Shown here piece after piece: positions 47,291-61,000 of a DNA stretch of 64,000 bases (the stretch's first letter is position 1; every line of letters starts with the position of its first letter). The notes below the pieces were generated by a model. That model was not told the origin of the DNA and made no database searches. It saw nothing but the letters and a program-made list of their open reading frames with translations. The stretch is from positions 19,988,804 to 20,052,803 of the forward strand of contig JAYGXS010000004.1 in the NCBI GenBank assembly GCA_036362985.1, in the 5' to 3' direction. Position numbers and translations under genes: made by a program. The DNA is from Ligula intestinalis (lineage: Eukaryota > Platyhelminthes > Cestoda > Diphyllobothriidea > Diphyllobothriidae).

Positions 47291-47700
47291 TTTGAAGACA
47301 ACGTATGTAGCAGAATTTAATGGCACCATAAATTTCGCGAGCGCTCATCAGCCGCTTCCACTGGCTGCATAAACAGAATAACGTACGAGGAATTACAGAA
47401 TGGAATCTTTGCAGAAAATAGATGCAAAACATCAAGGTCACTTCAGTTAGCCAAGGGGCAATCAATAAAGTAGGACATTCAAACATTGAGGGCAGCAAAA
47501 ACGCTGTTAAAACTTCTAAGGCAAAAAACATCTGAGGCGAAAAAGGTGGGAATGGGGCGTGCAAACAGGGAGCCGGTACTACCACGGCAGGGTAAGGTTC
47601 ACCACATGCTCCAGTTGTCTACATAGGTCATGTTTAAACCGCCTTATATATGCTGCCTCCAGGTAGCGTAAGATACGAGTTGTTCGTGCCCAAACAAGTA
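47291..47700. repeat. Left arm of Penelope-element inverted dimer
   Basis: 410 bp that match the reverse complement of 48501-48910 with few differences (for example CTACATACG..TGTCTTCAAA on the outside and CCCAAACA.GTA on the inside). It contains the 3' part of a PLE in minus orientation. Confidence 0.92.
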
Positions 47701-48180
47701 TTCGTAAGGATGCTTTCGGGTCAACAGAATGACCCGTATCCAATAGGTGTTCCGTAAGGGAAGAACGAGGAGTTCTATTCCCCTATTTTAGAAGCCAACT
47801 CGGCAAGTGCTCCTTAGCTCTGGTTGCCAACTGCCTTTGTGTTCGCCCTATGTACAAGTGCATGTAAATTCATAAACACAGTTTGAAGTGGCGTGCAATG
47901 TCAAGGCATCCTTCGAAATTGGAATCGGAAGGTTCTTTGTCGAGAAACAGAATGTGCGCTCTGCAGCAACGTAGGTCCTTTCAATAGTGTAACGTAAGCG
48001 TCTCCTTATTTTGTTTAAGATGTTGTCACCCTTGAAGGGCAAAGGTATGAAAACGGGCTTTTTTGGAACTTACTGTTCCATAAACTTTTGCCGTATGGGT
48101 TTGTTATACTTGTCGATAAACTGAGCTGGATAACCGTGTTTAAGTAGAGTTTCCTTAAGGCCTGCAATTTCTGCATTCAA
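47560..48180 (-). pseudogene. Penelope-like element: RT end, linker and GIY-YIG endonuclease, minus strand
   Basis: On the minus strand from 48180: AEIAGLKETLLKHGYPAQFI, stop, VFIPLPFKGDNILNKIRRRL, CVYEFTC, then after a frame change YIGRTQRQLATRAKEHLP, a stop, and SLTEHLLDTGHSVDPK. This is the usual C-terminal order of Penelope-like elements: RT thumb, linker and GIY-YIG nuclease with the YIG and following Arg kept. Several stops and shifts. The strand switches at about 48180. Confidence 0.8.
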
Positions 48181-48487
48181 TGTATCGTTTGAACGATCTT
48201 GTTCGACAAGTTGACGGAGTGGTAATGGGCAGTCCTCTTGGTCCTACCTTTGCAGATATATTTATGAGTTACCTCGAAGATAAAGTAACTTCAACATTGA
48301 AAAGTACAACACTCTATAGAAGATCTGCGGATGAAATATTTGCAATTGTTCAATATATAAAAGAAGCCAAGGAACTACTACTTACAATGAGCAGTTTACA
48401 TCCGAAAATAAAATTCACGATGAAAGTGGAGCATGAAAACCAATTTTCTTTCTTATGCGTTCACATGACCAGGCATAACGCCTAGAG
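48180..48487 (+). pseudogene. Penelope-like element: reverse-transcriptase palm fragment, plus strand
   Basis: About 100 codons are open: VDGVVMGSPLGPTFADIFM (motif B region), YLEDKV, then YRRSADEIFAIV where active elements carry the catalytic YVDD, so the second aspartate is now glutamate. HPKIKFTMKVEHENQFSFL (motif D/E region) follows. The fragment ends shortly before the right inverted-repeat arm. It is inactive. Confidence 0.82.
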
Positions 48488-48500
48488 TTTTCCATAAGAA

Positions 48501-48910
48501 TACATGTTTGGGCACGAACAACTCGTATCTTACGCTACCTGGAGGCAGCATATATAAGGTGGTTTAAACATGACCTATGTAGACAACTGGAGCATGTGGT
48601 GAACCTTACCCTGCCGTGGTAGTACCGGCTCCCTGTTTGCACGCCCCATTCCCACCTTTTTCGCCTCAGATGTTTTTTGCCTTAGAAGTTTTAACAGCGT
48701 TTTTGCTTCCCTCAATGTTTGAATGTCCTACTTTATTGATTGCCCCTTGGCTAACGGAAGTGACCTTGATGTTTTGGATCGATTTTCTGTAAAGATTCCA
48801 TTCTGTAATTCCTCGTACGTTATTCTGTTTATGCAGCCAGTGGAAGCGGCTGATGAGCGCTCGCGAAATTTATGGTGCCATTAAATTCTGCTACATACGC
48901 TGTCTTCAAA
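48501..48910. repeat. Right arm of Penelope-element inverted dimer
   Basis: Inverted partner of 47291-47700. The plus strand encodes RTTRILRYLEAAYIR and LEHVVNLTLPW, the segment after the GIY-YIG region. It is preceded directly by the RT fragment at 48180-48487, so the part in between (thumb and nuclease) is deleted. Confidence 0.92.
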
Positions 48911-48914
48911 TTTG

Positions 48915-50845
48915 TACCTGGGAAACGATGCTTCAAATATTATCTCATCACAAAATATTCGCAATGTACATATTCATTTTATGAATTATACATTTGTGCA
49001 TTGTTGCTTAGAAAACTGTACTATTATATCCTTTCAATAACATGTGAAGCTCCTTTTTATGAGGTAACTTTTGGTGAGGTTTAATTAAAGTTTAAATGTG
49101 TTTAAATCTGTTATCACAGATTATTTGACCTTGCCGTATCTAGGCCGCATTTTCTATTTTGACATCTTTCCAGTTCCATGCCAATTACTTTCAAAATTTG
49201 CATTATTAATTCTCCTTTATTATCGGATGATCTTGCTAAATGTGATAGCATGATGTGAATTCATGAGTGATTCCCATAAGTTCAGATTGCTGAGGAACTT
49301 TTGGTGCCCGCTTAGCTGGTTTTAAAGGCATCTATAAAAACAGCAAACAGCAGTTGCCTCTTTAAATAGATCCTCGAGGTTTCTAGGGTCCAGTTAGAAA
49401 AAAAAAATATTTCTCTTAACAATTAAAATTTAAGTATTTTGTCGGAATGGTGTATCGCAGCTTTATCAAGTCTACAAAATCCTAAAACAATATCAATTTT
49501 CAATTTTGTTTAAACAAACGACAATAGAGTTATTGTTGGATATGTAAAGCAAGTTGCATTCCGAGAGGATATGATGAAAAGAAAGAAGATCGTCGGAAAA
49601 TCGAGTTGTATTCGTGAATTTTCTAACAACTTTTACGTGTTCGTCGTCAGACTAAATTAAAATTGAGGCCTGGGAATGTCGCACTAGAGGTTTTGGATGC
49701 AGAGGTTACAACGGACGGGGGGAGGCGGGATTGTGTGGAAGGATTATGGTGACGTGACACCCGCAGCGATAGGTTGTGCTATTGATTCTTAAGTTATTTT
49801 TAAGTAAGTAAATGGTGAAATAAAACTCTTGAATATCATAACTGCAAAAAATATAGGAAGCGGGAACAACAGCCAAGAATGCGAGTTTGTTCTCCTTTTA
49901 AGATTATTATACACACGGATATAGTCACACAATATTCGTTTTCGCTATAAAAATAAAAAATCACAAATTGAACTAAAAGGGAAGTAGAAATATCTGCAAT
50001 TTTTACACCTTTACAAGCATTATTCGACAGAATCAAACTTAACGTGTCAAGAAGGACTGAATTAGCTTCAAAGCATGTAGACCGTGTGGTGAATTTGCCG
50101 TGGCGAACGCCCCCTATCGTTAGCAAAGGTTGTTTTTAAAAGAACGTTTGCTTCATAGGAAGCAAACCCTCGAAAGCCTGGCGTACGTTGTCCCTGTTAT
50201 AACAAAATGGCTATTGAAGATCGTTAACGGCATTTAAAAATAAACGGCAGGATTGCTCCAAGAGGCTTTCACAATCTTTGTCAACCTTTAAGTTGTATTT
50301 CAACAAAAATGTCAACAAAAAAAATAAGACGGCTCATAGGAATTTGGGGGCAAAAAATTATCTACGTTAATCCGAAAGAAGGCGTCGCCGTTTATCTATC
50401 GGTGCGTACTAAACCATTTGAATTTGCCAGCGTCTTTTATTCATTTACGTTTGCTTTAACAACCTAATGCAAAAATATATCCTGCCAGCATCAGCCCCTA
50501 ATTGTCTCGCGGAGAATCCGTAATCGATCGACATAAAATTAATGAATACATTTTTTGAAATCTATTTTTATGTCAAAAGCTTATCAATAACCATTATTTT
50601 GCGCCTTGTTCTTCGTTCAAATCGTGAGTAAAAAGGAAAAAACTAGGAGCACACGCAACGAAGATATTTTACAAAGGCTAGGTAATACGGATTGAAATCC
50701 CCATCCTCCCGTCCTGTCCAGTTTCTCAGATTGCCCCCTTCCCAGCCCCGCTGAATCCGGAGCCGTGGGCGTGGAAGAATCAGATGAACTTCAGGAATAC
50801 CTAATTTTATATCAAATACGACCGTTATTTTTAAATCTATAATTC
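48915..50845. other. AT-rich intergenic or upstream part of the long gene
   Basis: No further exon could be connected to 50849 here, so the 5' start of that gene was not found. Confidence 0.5.
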
Positions 50846-50848
50846 TAG

Positions 50849-53497
50849 AAGGAAAATGTTCTATCCCCAAAGCTTGATGATGCCAAGCCCAAGTTTAATT
50901 TTATTAAAGAAATGATAAGTGAGCCCTTTATTAATTTAATGGAACATGTCCCATTTCTAGTAAAGGTAAGTAAAATGCAAATGGAGCGCACCAGCAATTC
51001 CATGTGGAAATTATCTTTCAGGCCAACAGGTTAAGTAAAGCATTAAAAGCGATTTAAAACACGACGTAATAAACAAACTTTCCGTTCCTTGACCGCAGAA
51101 AATTCTCTATTATTGTTTATAACCGTTTGATGGGCACTGAGTTAATAGATAAGTTGCTAGCATATATCCTTTACGACTGCTATCATGTTTTATCCCGTAC
51201 CAGTCCTAGTACAGTTAATGAGTCCATGCTTGTATTTATTTAGGAAAAGTAAATAAGTAGGAAAAGTTTGGAGATAACCAGTAATATTTTATTTTGCTTG
51301 TCTTTTTTCATAGAAAATGTCAGCGGAAAACAATAAACCCAACGATCGAAAGAAAATGGATAACCTTGAACAACATCGGTAAAATAAATATCCTGTTAGA
51401 TACCTTTAAAGGCAAGGAAACACCCCAAAAGACAAAAAGAACAAAGCATTTTGGGATCAAAACCAAATTTTGAAGCGGATCTTCGAGGGATATGTATTGT
51501 GTCAACATAAGGTAAATTTTCTTCAACATGTTTATTTCTAGGACTTTAAATCTGCTAGGGTGCATATATCAATGCTCGTCAGAGGAGATTACATCAAAAG
51601 ATGTGAATTTCCGAGTGAAGTAATTCCCCGAAGTATTTTGGACAGGGCCATTTCAAATATGGAACGTTATGCCAAACTGGGGATGATTTTGGAGAACGAT
51701 TTTGCATTAAAACTGGACACCACAATAAATCTGACGGCTATTGTTGAAAAACAAATAAGGAGAGATATCTTACAGCTTGAAAAATCGGCCGAGAGGTCCA
51801 CACTTCTAAAAGGTATCTAGAATTCTGCGCTTGAAAAACGTTTTAGCATTGAAGTGTGGTTATCTACTTAACTCGCTACTATGGAGATCTTCAAGACCAG
51901 AAATGGTTAGAGAAAATTGTGGTTTTTGAATTTATTGTTCTGTAGGCAACGGAAGGTTTTTTTTGGCTCTCAGGATTTTTGGTTCGATTATTCGCTGCCA
52001 ATAGCCTGATTGAACCCACTTTTGCCACAAAAACAATACTTTCTACCAGCTCATTATTATACCAACTTGGAATGAATGTCGAAGCTGAGGTGAGTGCTTG
52101 ATGCAATTTTACAAGGAAATTCTCTTACCAGTCACCAAGACAACACCCATTTATCAAAAAATAAGCCCGTTGTGTATGCTAAAATTTAAAATTCACAATG
52201 CTTTTTACAAACTTGTCCATTGTCATACTTGTTTGGTTAATTTCTGCAGGTTATATTTCTTAACAACCTTGACAATTTTAACTTTTCCTCTTTTTCAGTC
52301 AATTTCTCGAGAATTTCTCTCCCTGATAGCTATTGTGCTCAACACTGACTCAAAGCACATTCATGAGAAGCATATTCGCTCGGCGGTTTCCAAGGTAAAA
52401 CAAGGAAATTCCAATAGAATTGGAACATTTGCTATGGGTATTTTTTGCTAGATGCAATTTCCATGCAAACCGATTTTTTTTGTCGAACAGTATTCGTCCT
52501 GAGCGCATAGGTACCGAGACATCCGCCTTTGAGCCCGAGTAAAAGTTGATTAGTAAGTTATGAATGACGGCATGTTTGCCAAAAACTCATATTCTGGTCT
52601 GATTTGGCTTTACCTATAGAAAAAGTGAACTTCTAATTCCTCACTGTGCGGGCTCTGGACTAACAAAGTATAATTGCCAACATCCATCCTATTACGAGGA
52701 AAGATTGGTGGAAGCAGCTCGTATAGGACTATACGTCCCTGCAGTACCCTTTTAATTTTTCTGGGGTCACAAAGCCATCATAGGTAACAAGAAGAAGAGT
52801 TCCAAAACGCAACCTAACTACAGGATGTATTCAGAAAATTCATATTACGAATCATCGTGCATAAAAATAAAAACCAATGATCAATCGAGTAAAAATATAG
52901 ACTGCGGGGACGATTTACGTGTCAGTAACCAGGGCAACACAGATTAGGAACACTGACTCAATTCAATTTGAGCCAGCTGTTCTACGATCAGGTTACGACA
53001 GGAGGCTATTTAAAGGTCCCAGAAGAATTAAGCTCACTTCTTTGTACTCAAAATAATACTCGTAATCTCCATGCCTTTTTAAGTAATACTCATTGAACAA
53101 TAGAAGTAAGGTTAAGAGCTTACGTTTACTTGACATCAAGATCGTTTACTGATCAAAGATATCCTTTGTATGCAGTTAAAAGCAAACTTCAGAGACCAGC
53201 GCACCCGAAATACAGGAACCACTTAAGTTCAAAGCACATAAGCACATCTGTTTGAAGGATCTCAGAACAATTATAGATGAAGATAAAAAGCTTGAGTTCA
53301 TTGGTCATTTAAGAATGTTTGCATAATTATGCCTAACCATAACCCTCATTAGGCAACTATATAGTAACGCTTCGTTCTCTTTTTACTCCTTAAAGCTCGC
53401 TTTTCCAATTTTTCGTCGAAGCGTATTTGAGTCCAGAAGAGCTATTAGGGGGATCTTCAGACCGCGAGTCAAAAGCGATCTAAAGTCGACATTTCAG
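50849..53497 (+). CDS. Unrecognised intron-rich gene, left part (eight consecutive exons)
   Basis: Eight exons join without stops or phase conflicts: 50849-50965, 51314-51378, 51412-51511, 51542-51812, 51847-51905, 51946-52089, 52299-52394 and 53396-53497. Introns are 348, 33, 30, 34, 40, 209 and 1001 bp with good GT..AG signals. The product (about 318 residues here) is rich in amphipathic helices and looks like part of a large helical-repeat (HEAT/armadillo-like) protein: KFNFIKEMISEPFINL, a lysine-rich linker, HISMLVRGDYIKR, ISNMERYAKLGMILEND, CGYLLNSLLWRSSRPEM, LIEPTFATKTILSTSSLLYQ and FLSLIAIVLNTDSKHIHEKH. No signal peptide, catalytic motif or membrane segment is convincing. I do not recognise the family. 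The 5' start was not found; the 50849 exon opens in phase 0 after a TTCTAG acceptor. Exon 53396-53497 is the least certain. Phase continuity suggests that the exons from 55007 onward belong to the same gene. Confidence 0.7.
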
Positions 53498-54094
53498 GTT
53501 AGTTGTATTTTTGATGCGCATTTGATTGTTTAATTACCTAATCCTCAAGGTTCAAAGTTGCCAGATGATCATTTCGTATTATGTTTCATCTTTCCCTTGT
53601 TTATTTTTTTCATATATTTTTTCATATTTTTTTCCCTTTAACTTTACTTCGCCACTTCTTGCCTAATATCTATATTCTCCACAGCAAAGGATGCCGTTTG
53701 TAGTAGAATAAAGCGTCATGCATTTAGGGACTCAAACATCCCACTCATTACCAGTTTTATCTTAGCCCAAGAAATCTTATTGAGCTAATTAATGCAGCGA
53801 TACTGCGACTAGGTACTGTGCATGTAGGCGAGTTCGGACCTCGGGGTCCCCACTCATAGGGTTGGGTCAGGCTGGCCGCTGACAAAGGAATTTTACATCC
53901 CCGTATGACAGACAATCCTGCGCTACATTTCAGGGCGGTATATAGTTCCGTGAATTAATTATATACCTTACCTCCCCTGAACTTCAACCCAAGGTCACCC
54001 ACGATTCGGGGTCATATATTCCTGTGTCCTACTGTCCGGATCATGTACGCAGCCATGCATAGCATCGTCCCCTTACCTTTGTGGAAGAAAGCAT

Positions 54095-54727
54095 GGTAGG
54101 ATTATGTCGTAGGGTCGTCTGGGGAAATTGTGAAGCGCGCCCCGCAGGCTCACGCACACCTGATTTTCGGGGAGAGCACGGGCGGGGCATATCAGGGAAC
54201 AAATTAGATCCTAATATTAATGTTCAGTAAAAAAGTTACGCGGGCAAGTTGGGTCGCGTACCCAAACTTTGGAAGAAGACACTGAAATGAGCTTTAATGT
54301 CATCGCTAACCCCCTGCCCGACCAACGGCGAACGCGTGTATGTAGGGGGAGTGTGCCCTAACCTCGGGCGAGGTAACTGAGAGACATTTTCCTGTGGTAT
54401 CACCAACACCAACGAGGAAGAAGGTTAAACGACGAATAAAAGTATGGAGATTATGTATATCACCCTCATAAAAATTTTAGTAACCGATAATTCCCGTAGG
54501 TAGTTCAAAAGGCCAACTTTTCTTAGTGTGGTGATTTTAACAGTTATGGAATGCGGTTGCCTTCGGAGAACCGCTCTGCAGTTCAATGCCATCAGCAAAT
54601 CCCAACTGGATCGATGGGTGGCGTGTAGAAAATCGGAAGATTATAGGTAATTTAACCTACATAAAAAATTAAGAAGGGGGCTATAATGCTTAAGGACCTT
54701 TCAAAGACCTCATGACATAATCCTACC
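54095..54727 (-). mobile_element. MITE (hAT-like), copy 2, intact terminal inverted repeats
   Basis: The left end GGTAGGATTATGTCGTAGGG and the right end CATGACATAATCCTACC form terminal inverted repeats of about 20 bp; the body is the reverse complement of copy 1. Flanking 8-mers GAAAGCAT and GAAAGGGC are only a partial match, suggesting a decayed target duplication. It lies in an intron of the long unrecognised gene. Confidence 0.8.
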
Positions 54728-55006
54728 GAAAGGGCACTTCAGTAACCACATGGATGCACTTGCACATCGTTCCTTCCGCTCCTCTCGAAAGACAACCGAC
54801 TTTTTCATCTAAAATCCCTACTGCCTCCTCTTATGGCCAAATTTGTTCAGTCGAACCTAATTTCTCCGTTATGACGGTTATTTGGCTTTATTTAGAGTAG
54901 ATAGCTGCCTGCAATGCCTCACCTACTCTATGGGGCAGATGAGATGCCTGGTCGATCGGTTTCTTCACATACTTTCCACTAACATCCAAAATTATGCCAT
55001 TCCTAG

Positions 55007-58000
55007 AATCAATGGCCCAGGAACCCAACAGAGAAGCTAATTTCTGCCTACTTCGAGCGCCCGCTGGATCAGTTTGTGGCTGTACTGGAGGCTCTGCGGT
55101 CAGTGCTGGCGGCTGCACCAGTTTTCGCCACTGTCGAGGCAACAAAAGCCGTCCTGGATACCAACGTCTACGAGGTCATCGAGGAACTGTTCCTGGCTGG
55201 TTTCAGCATCCTTTGCCGTAAGTGAGACCTGGGCTGCATGTTGTGCGCTGCACTACAGTCGGCGGCGCGGTTCGCTATGCTATCTCCCACCATGGGCCGT
55301 CGGTGAGATTCACGATTGTTATATTTTTCATCAATAAATACTTGCCAGTGACCGATTTCATGAGGTGTTAACCGGGATTCTGAAAGGTGTCTTCGAGTAG
55401 GCAAGATAACATGGATGGGGTTGGAAGGCCGATCTTTTCGTGGCACGATCGCATAAAATTTCAGATAGGCCAGAATGTCAGCTTTTGAATGCACGACATA
55501 TCGATAAACTGCAAAAGCTAGAGTTGGTCAAACATGACTACTTAGGTAGGATGCCTTCTCCTCATTAATTTTGTAGGCCAGGACTGTCTTTGGTGGTCCT
55601 CTTTGTTATAACGACGGATTCAGGGTCGGTATGAGTTGTAACGATGATATCTGACGTGTGTCACCGTTGAATAACGCCCTGTTGAAATCCCCAAGGAAGA
55701 ACACAGTAAGAAGGGCATAATTCTTGAATCTACCGGAAGAGGGTTTATTGTGTACAAAACCCGGAGGACCTGTTTCGCTGGATTGTTGCCTCGCTGAGGT
55801 TGCACTTCCAGCGTTCTCGCTATCCGGTGTGGCTGCAACACTTTGTCCTGCCTCGGGGTGAATCCGGCATTGGGAGTGGACTGGCGTCGCCACACGTCGT
55901 AACTTACCAAACTAACATCATAGGTACTTGCTAAAAGGCCCAGACACGTGTTCCACCGGTATTCTGCCGCTGCTTGACACAGCTGCGAGGGGTTCGGCTC
56001 GGTGGGTCCCGCCAGCTTTCCCTTTGTGCTATCTTTCGACCCTATTTGCGTCTATAGACCTTAAATATACTGATGTATACCGCGAACAGAAATTAATCTC
56101 TCTGGAGATTAAAAAGCTGAACTTAGAATTAAATGTTTGATCGCAGATTACTTTGGACATTTCGGTGGAGGAAAATATATATTTGGGCGTCCTTACAAGA
56201 TATTTTTGCCTTTTACAGAAAACGCTAGATTAAACGCTCTTTCTTATAGTCATTTGGTAGCACAGCACATCGTCTTCAACTTTTATACTCAAAGAAAGGG
56301 AATATGAAGGTTTTGAAAAGTTTTGCAATTCTCGAAAAAGTTTGGGTCCGATGTGCTCTTGTATTTGCGTTTAAGGTTTAGAGTCTACAAACTTCATGAT
56401 TTCGGTGTAACGAATGGTATGCATTGCTCTATGCTATCACGGAGATGCCACAGCATACTCATAAAATTTTGTAATGCATGTTGACTATGTTATATCAACT
56501 CAGGAAAGATTGCATTTGGTCCGCGTTAACCCACTTTTTTCCCTCAATATACTGATCTTAACTAATATTTTTTCTAGAATGAACAAAATAAGCAGCGCAA
56601 ATTCAGTCTACACAGTTTATTAGTTAGGCAATCTACTGAACATTATGAACGCCATTTATATATGCAGGGATGCAATTCGCGTCAAATAGGTATTGTGTAG
56701 TCCAAAAACATCTCCTCGTTGACGAAGTTTTTAAACCCTTTTATATTTTTCCACGCAATTATTTGAGGAGAACGTCATTTTTGCCCTCTTAAGTACAACA
56801 TAGACTTTTTGTACCTGCTCTTTCTACAAAAAAGACCTGAATTTATAAGGGCACTGAAAATAAATAGAAATAAAGCACCCCACGTAAGTAGTCCTGTTTT
56901 ATTGAGTGCAGTTTATGTGGACGACTGCAAGAACATACATTCAAAAGCTGGCATTATAGCATATAAAAAATATCAGGGGATTGCGCCGCAAGACTAGGGG
57001 TGAGAGTACCTACTGGGGCCGCAGAAGGGTCCTTCTGTATTATAACCAACTACTCACAAATTGTAAGAAGGTTGAATTTCCCAAAATCTTCCGGTTTTCT
57101 GCATGCCGGCCGTTGACCCAGTAGGGATTGCATGATGGCATTAAACTACAGAGGGGTTTCCGGAAGTCCACCGCATACAATAACCGCTTAAATGGCTTTT
57201 CAAATTAACCAGGGGAATAATCGCTTACTTACAAAATTCAAGTAGGGTGATCTCCACAATCTTCCAACTTCTGCACTCGTTAACCTTTATTTTAGTTGGG
57301 TTAGTTGAACTACTAGAAAATTTACCTCAATGACCTCACCGGAGGTTAGGACACACTCCCCCTACATACATGCATTCGCCGTTTGTCCAGATAGCGATGA
57401 TATTTAAGCGTACTTCAGTTTCCCCGCCCGAGGTTTGAGTACGCAACCTAACATACCCTCGTAACATTTTTATTTAACAGGCTTATTGCGAACTCATTTG
57501 TTCCCTGACATGCCCCATCCGTCTTCTCCCCCACTATTAGGAACCCGTAAGACCGAGGGGCGCGCATCGCGCCCTCCCACAGATACTCCCACCGATTAGG
57601 TATATTTCAACCCCACTTGAATAACCTCTCCTGATTGGTAACGAATTTCGGATAACGTTTACTGAGATATATTGCTAACTGTACGTGTCATATGGGAACC
57701 TGGACCACGGATTTAACTGTAAGCCGAGGTTCAATGGCAGGCCAATACTTGCAGTTGCGCTTTAGGTGCCAGGTGTCAGCCAACAAGCAGCAAGCTCTTC
57801 GAAAATGAAAATCACTTTTCAGGGTTTAGTGCTTTGGATTTCAGATGTGTACTTTGCACGATACGACGAGGTGCACCCACTTCTCTTTTTTTCTAATTTT
57901 ATCGCTTACACATAAATCTACTATTTTGACATTTTAGCGAACCAACTTCATACACTTGCTCGGTTCCGTGGGATCTACGAAAACTCTCAAAAATCTGAGG

Positions 58001-61000
58001 AAGGTCCTGAGAGCAGGCTGATGCTCCTCGACTTAATAGCTGTCGATGCATATGCCTACGCAACTCCTGATTTGCTGATGAATGCGTTTGACGAAGAAAG
58101 TGATGTCCAATCTGATGCTCCTAACCCGGTGCCTCGGACGAATTTACGCGGACTGCTAGAGTTCGTGAAAATGTGTTTGGCGTACGATCAATATGACATC
58201 TTTGAATGTCTGCATGATAACGCAAACTATTCGCTTAAGGTGAATAGATGACACTGTTTCAATCAACATTAGTAAAAGCATGCAGTAGTCTAGTAAAACA
58301 CCCATTTCGCCTGCATTTTCTTTTTCGAAAATGATTTTTTTTTTCATGAGAGATTTAGGGGAATTTAAATTATACCTAGTTCGACGTTTCTGCTTGTGAA
58401 AACAAGACGTTAGTTTACCTGAGATTAACCCGAAAATTCCAATAGAGGAGAATATGCGAGTTCCAGGAAGCAGTTCGGAAGAAGAAGATGCAATTACTCG
58501 AACAAGAGTTGTATTTTCTTGACGTTTCTGATTCTGTCGAGAATCCTTAATCATAGGTTATCGTAGGAAAGTTGGCGAAATGCGAAGATAAGGGTGATAC
58601 ACGCACAGTTTGTACGGTATTTATAGTTCGTTGCGGTCATCCGCATGCGTACTATAATTGTCAGTTCCCGTAACCACCGCTTGGGGTCTTTATTGATGCG
58701 GTGATGGCTCATCAATTGCCAAATTGTTCTTGTCGGCGTCGGATGCGGGTTGAATAATTGCGGAGCAACTATGCTCGCTGTCGTAAGAGTTGTTGCTGCG
58801 CCCGGTCCTTCCCACGTGACTGATTCTGTTGCTCAGGAAATGTCTCAGCACACCGTATGTGAACGCCAAATCGTTGCGCTTGTTGATGGACTGGGGGCCT
58901 GGAAACCATGACTCGAGCAGCTTGTGGCTCACGCGGTTGTCATCTCTTGCGAGGATTTTGGCCTTCTCAAACTTGAAAATATGGCCGGGTCCCGTTTAGT
59001 GAGCTGCAACCTGGGAGTTGGCGTCCTTTTTTCTTAACCGCCGCTGCATGCTCGGCCATTCGCATCCGGAGTAATCTTCCGGTTTCTCAGACAAAAAGCC
59101 TGAGGAGTCAGGTACACCCGTCCTGATGGATGACAGCCAACGCTAAGCCTATACCAATAAAGGTGACCGGACACTGGTGGTGTGTTTCGATACTTGGCTT
59201 GTATGTTCAAAAAAGTGGCAGAGGTCCCGTATGAGCGATATCGTAAGATGTCAAACTTCGCTTAATGTTCACCCTTGGGTAAGCGTATACTTTCTGACAA
59301 GTGTTTGCCAGATCATGAAATCCACTTCCATTTGGATAACATGAACTACACAAATGTAGTATCTGGCCATTTAAGGTGGCATTAACCGCGACTAGCGAAC
59401 ATAGTTAACAGCTTTGGTTAACTAAAATGCATCCGTCCACATGGTCTTTTTTGAGTTTACCAAAATAACCTTGAAGTTTATCCCATAAATAATGGTTTTT
59501 AAATTCTCTCTATAGCTACTTCATACCTTCTCAATTACATGCCCCATTAAAACATAACTCAAAATCATAACCAGAGTCTTCAGCCGACCATCCACATTCT
59601 TTTTTTACCATCTGGAAATCTGGAAACGTTTTTGGAGACAGTCATATGACAAAGCATTATTACGTCATTTTAGAAACTGGAGGCTGCAACAAAAAACCCC
59701 TGTCTCCGCGTATTCAAAAGTCGGCTTCGGCAGTTGTTCTCAATCTATTTATATAAGCGAAATATCCACTTACCGAATGTGGACAACGAACTACCACAGG
59801 TAAGTTGAGTTTAATTTAAGTAGTTTAGCTATCCTAAGAATCTTTTGCTAAATTGTATTTAATGTGTCCCTTCATCCATCAATTCCGAATTTCAATCTTT
59901 ACTGTAAGAAAAGGTTTAAGACCTGGGTGCGCAATTAGTGTCTTTAGAATCAACATGTATTCCACTTAAGTCCTATTATCCGATTAAACAGTAAAGAAAG
60001 ATACTTCTTAAAAAACCGTCACAACGGTCAAAATAAAAAGTTAAATTCTAATAACTAAGCTGCCTATCGAAGTATGTTAAAACTTGGCATTATCGCTGGA
60101 ATAAAAATTTATGAAAAGAAACTGTCAGTTACCACTCATTCCACCGAGTTTCTTTACAATGGGCGGGAAAAGGAAATGTTCAATATTCAGCTTTGTGCGC
60201 CGATCGAACAAATGGCAATAATTGTGGAGGCAAAATCGACTTCCTTACTGTCTACGGAAAATATGCCATTCTTTGGCAGAATATAGAACAAAAGGAGAGA
60301 CGCAGAAAACAGACAAGCAGTCATGAAAAACATTTCAGTAACTGGCAACTTTCATGATATGATAACAAGGACATACGCTTTCGTCATTGTCAACGCAGTC
60401 CCGCCGTATTGGGTACTAGCTAAGCGGACCTTAGATTTGGTGGAGTTTTCGGCCAATGCATATTGTAACGTGAGCTGTTCGGAGAAGGTACCAGTCTGCG
60501 GACTGTCAGATATCAAATATACATTTACTAGAGGATGCCTCATTCACGTTGAACCCGGCAAAGCAAGAGGATACGAACAAAATAACTTTAAGTTCCTGAT
60601 GTAATAAATTTGAAGGGTTGCATATTTTTTTCGCTGATGTGGACTGTTTCTTTTGAGTTCTCCCAAAATTGGTTAAGAATAAAAACTTGTCTGATATGTT
60701 TAGATTCTCACAGGCCTGCTCGGCACTACTATTAAAACACTCTTACTATTGTTCGGTTGTTATATTGCGCAGCAACATACCTTTCTTGGAGTTTATTTGT
60801 GATAAGATTCGAAGGATAATGGTGCAGTTCTAAAACTGTCACAATTACAAATTTTTAAAAGGCAAACGACAGACTTTTTCAATAAAATATTTAAGAAGGA
60901 GGTTTTTGCTATCAAACCAGTACACAAACGAATATCTTAGCCTATGTTTAGACTTAATTTATTTGAATATATAAATGCGCCGAAAATCTGTAGCAAAATA

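Noticed and set aside
58437..58533. Possible coiled-coil exon (EFQEAVRKKKMQLLEQEL)
   Set aside because: Phase would fit after 58239, but the segment lies within sequence that looks like the tail of the Penelope fragment, it lacks a donor and it runs into a stop.
60074..60604. Two small plus-strand frames as exons
   Set aside because: No matching acceptor/donor pairs and no motif.
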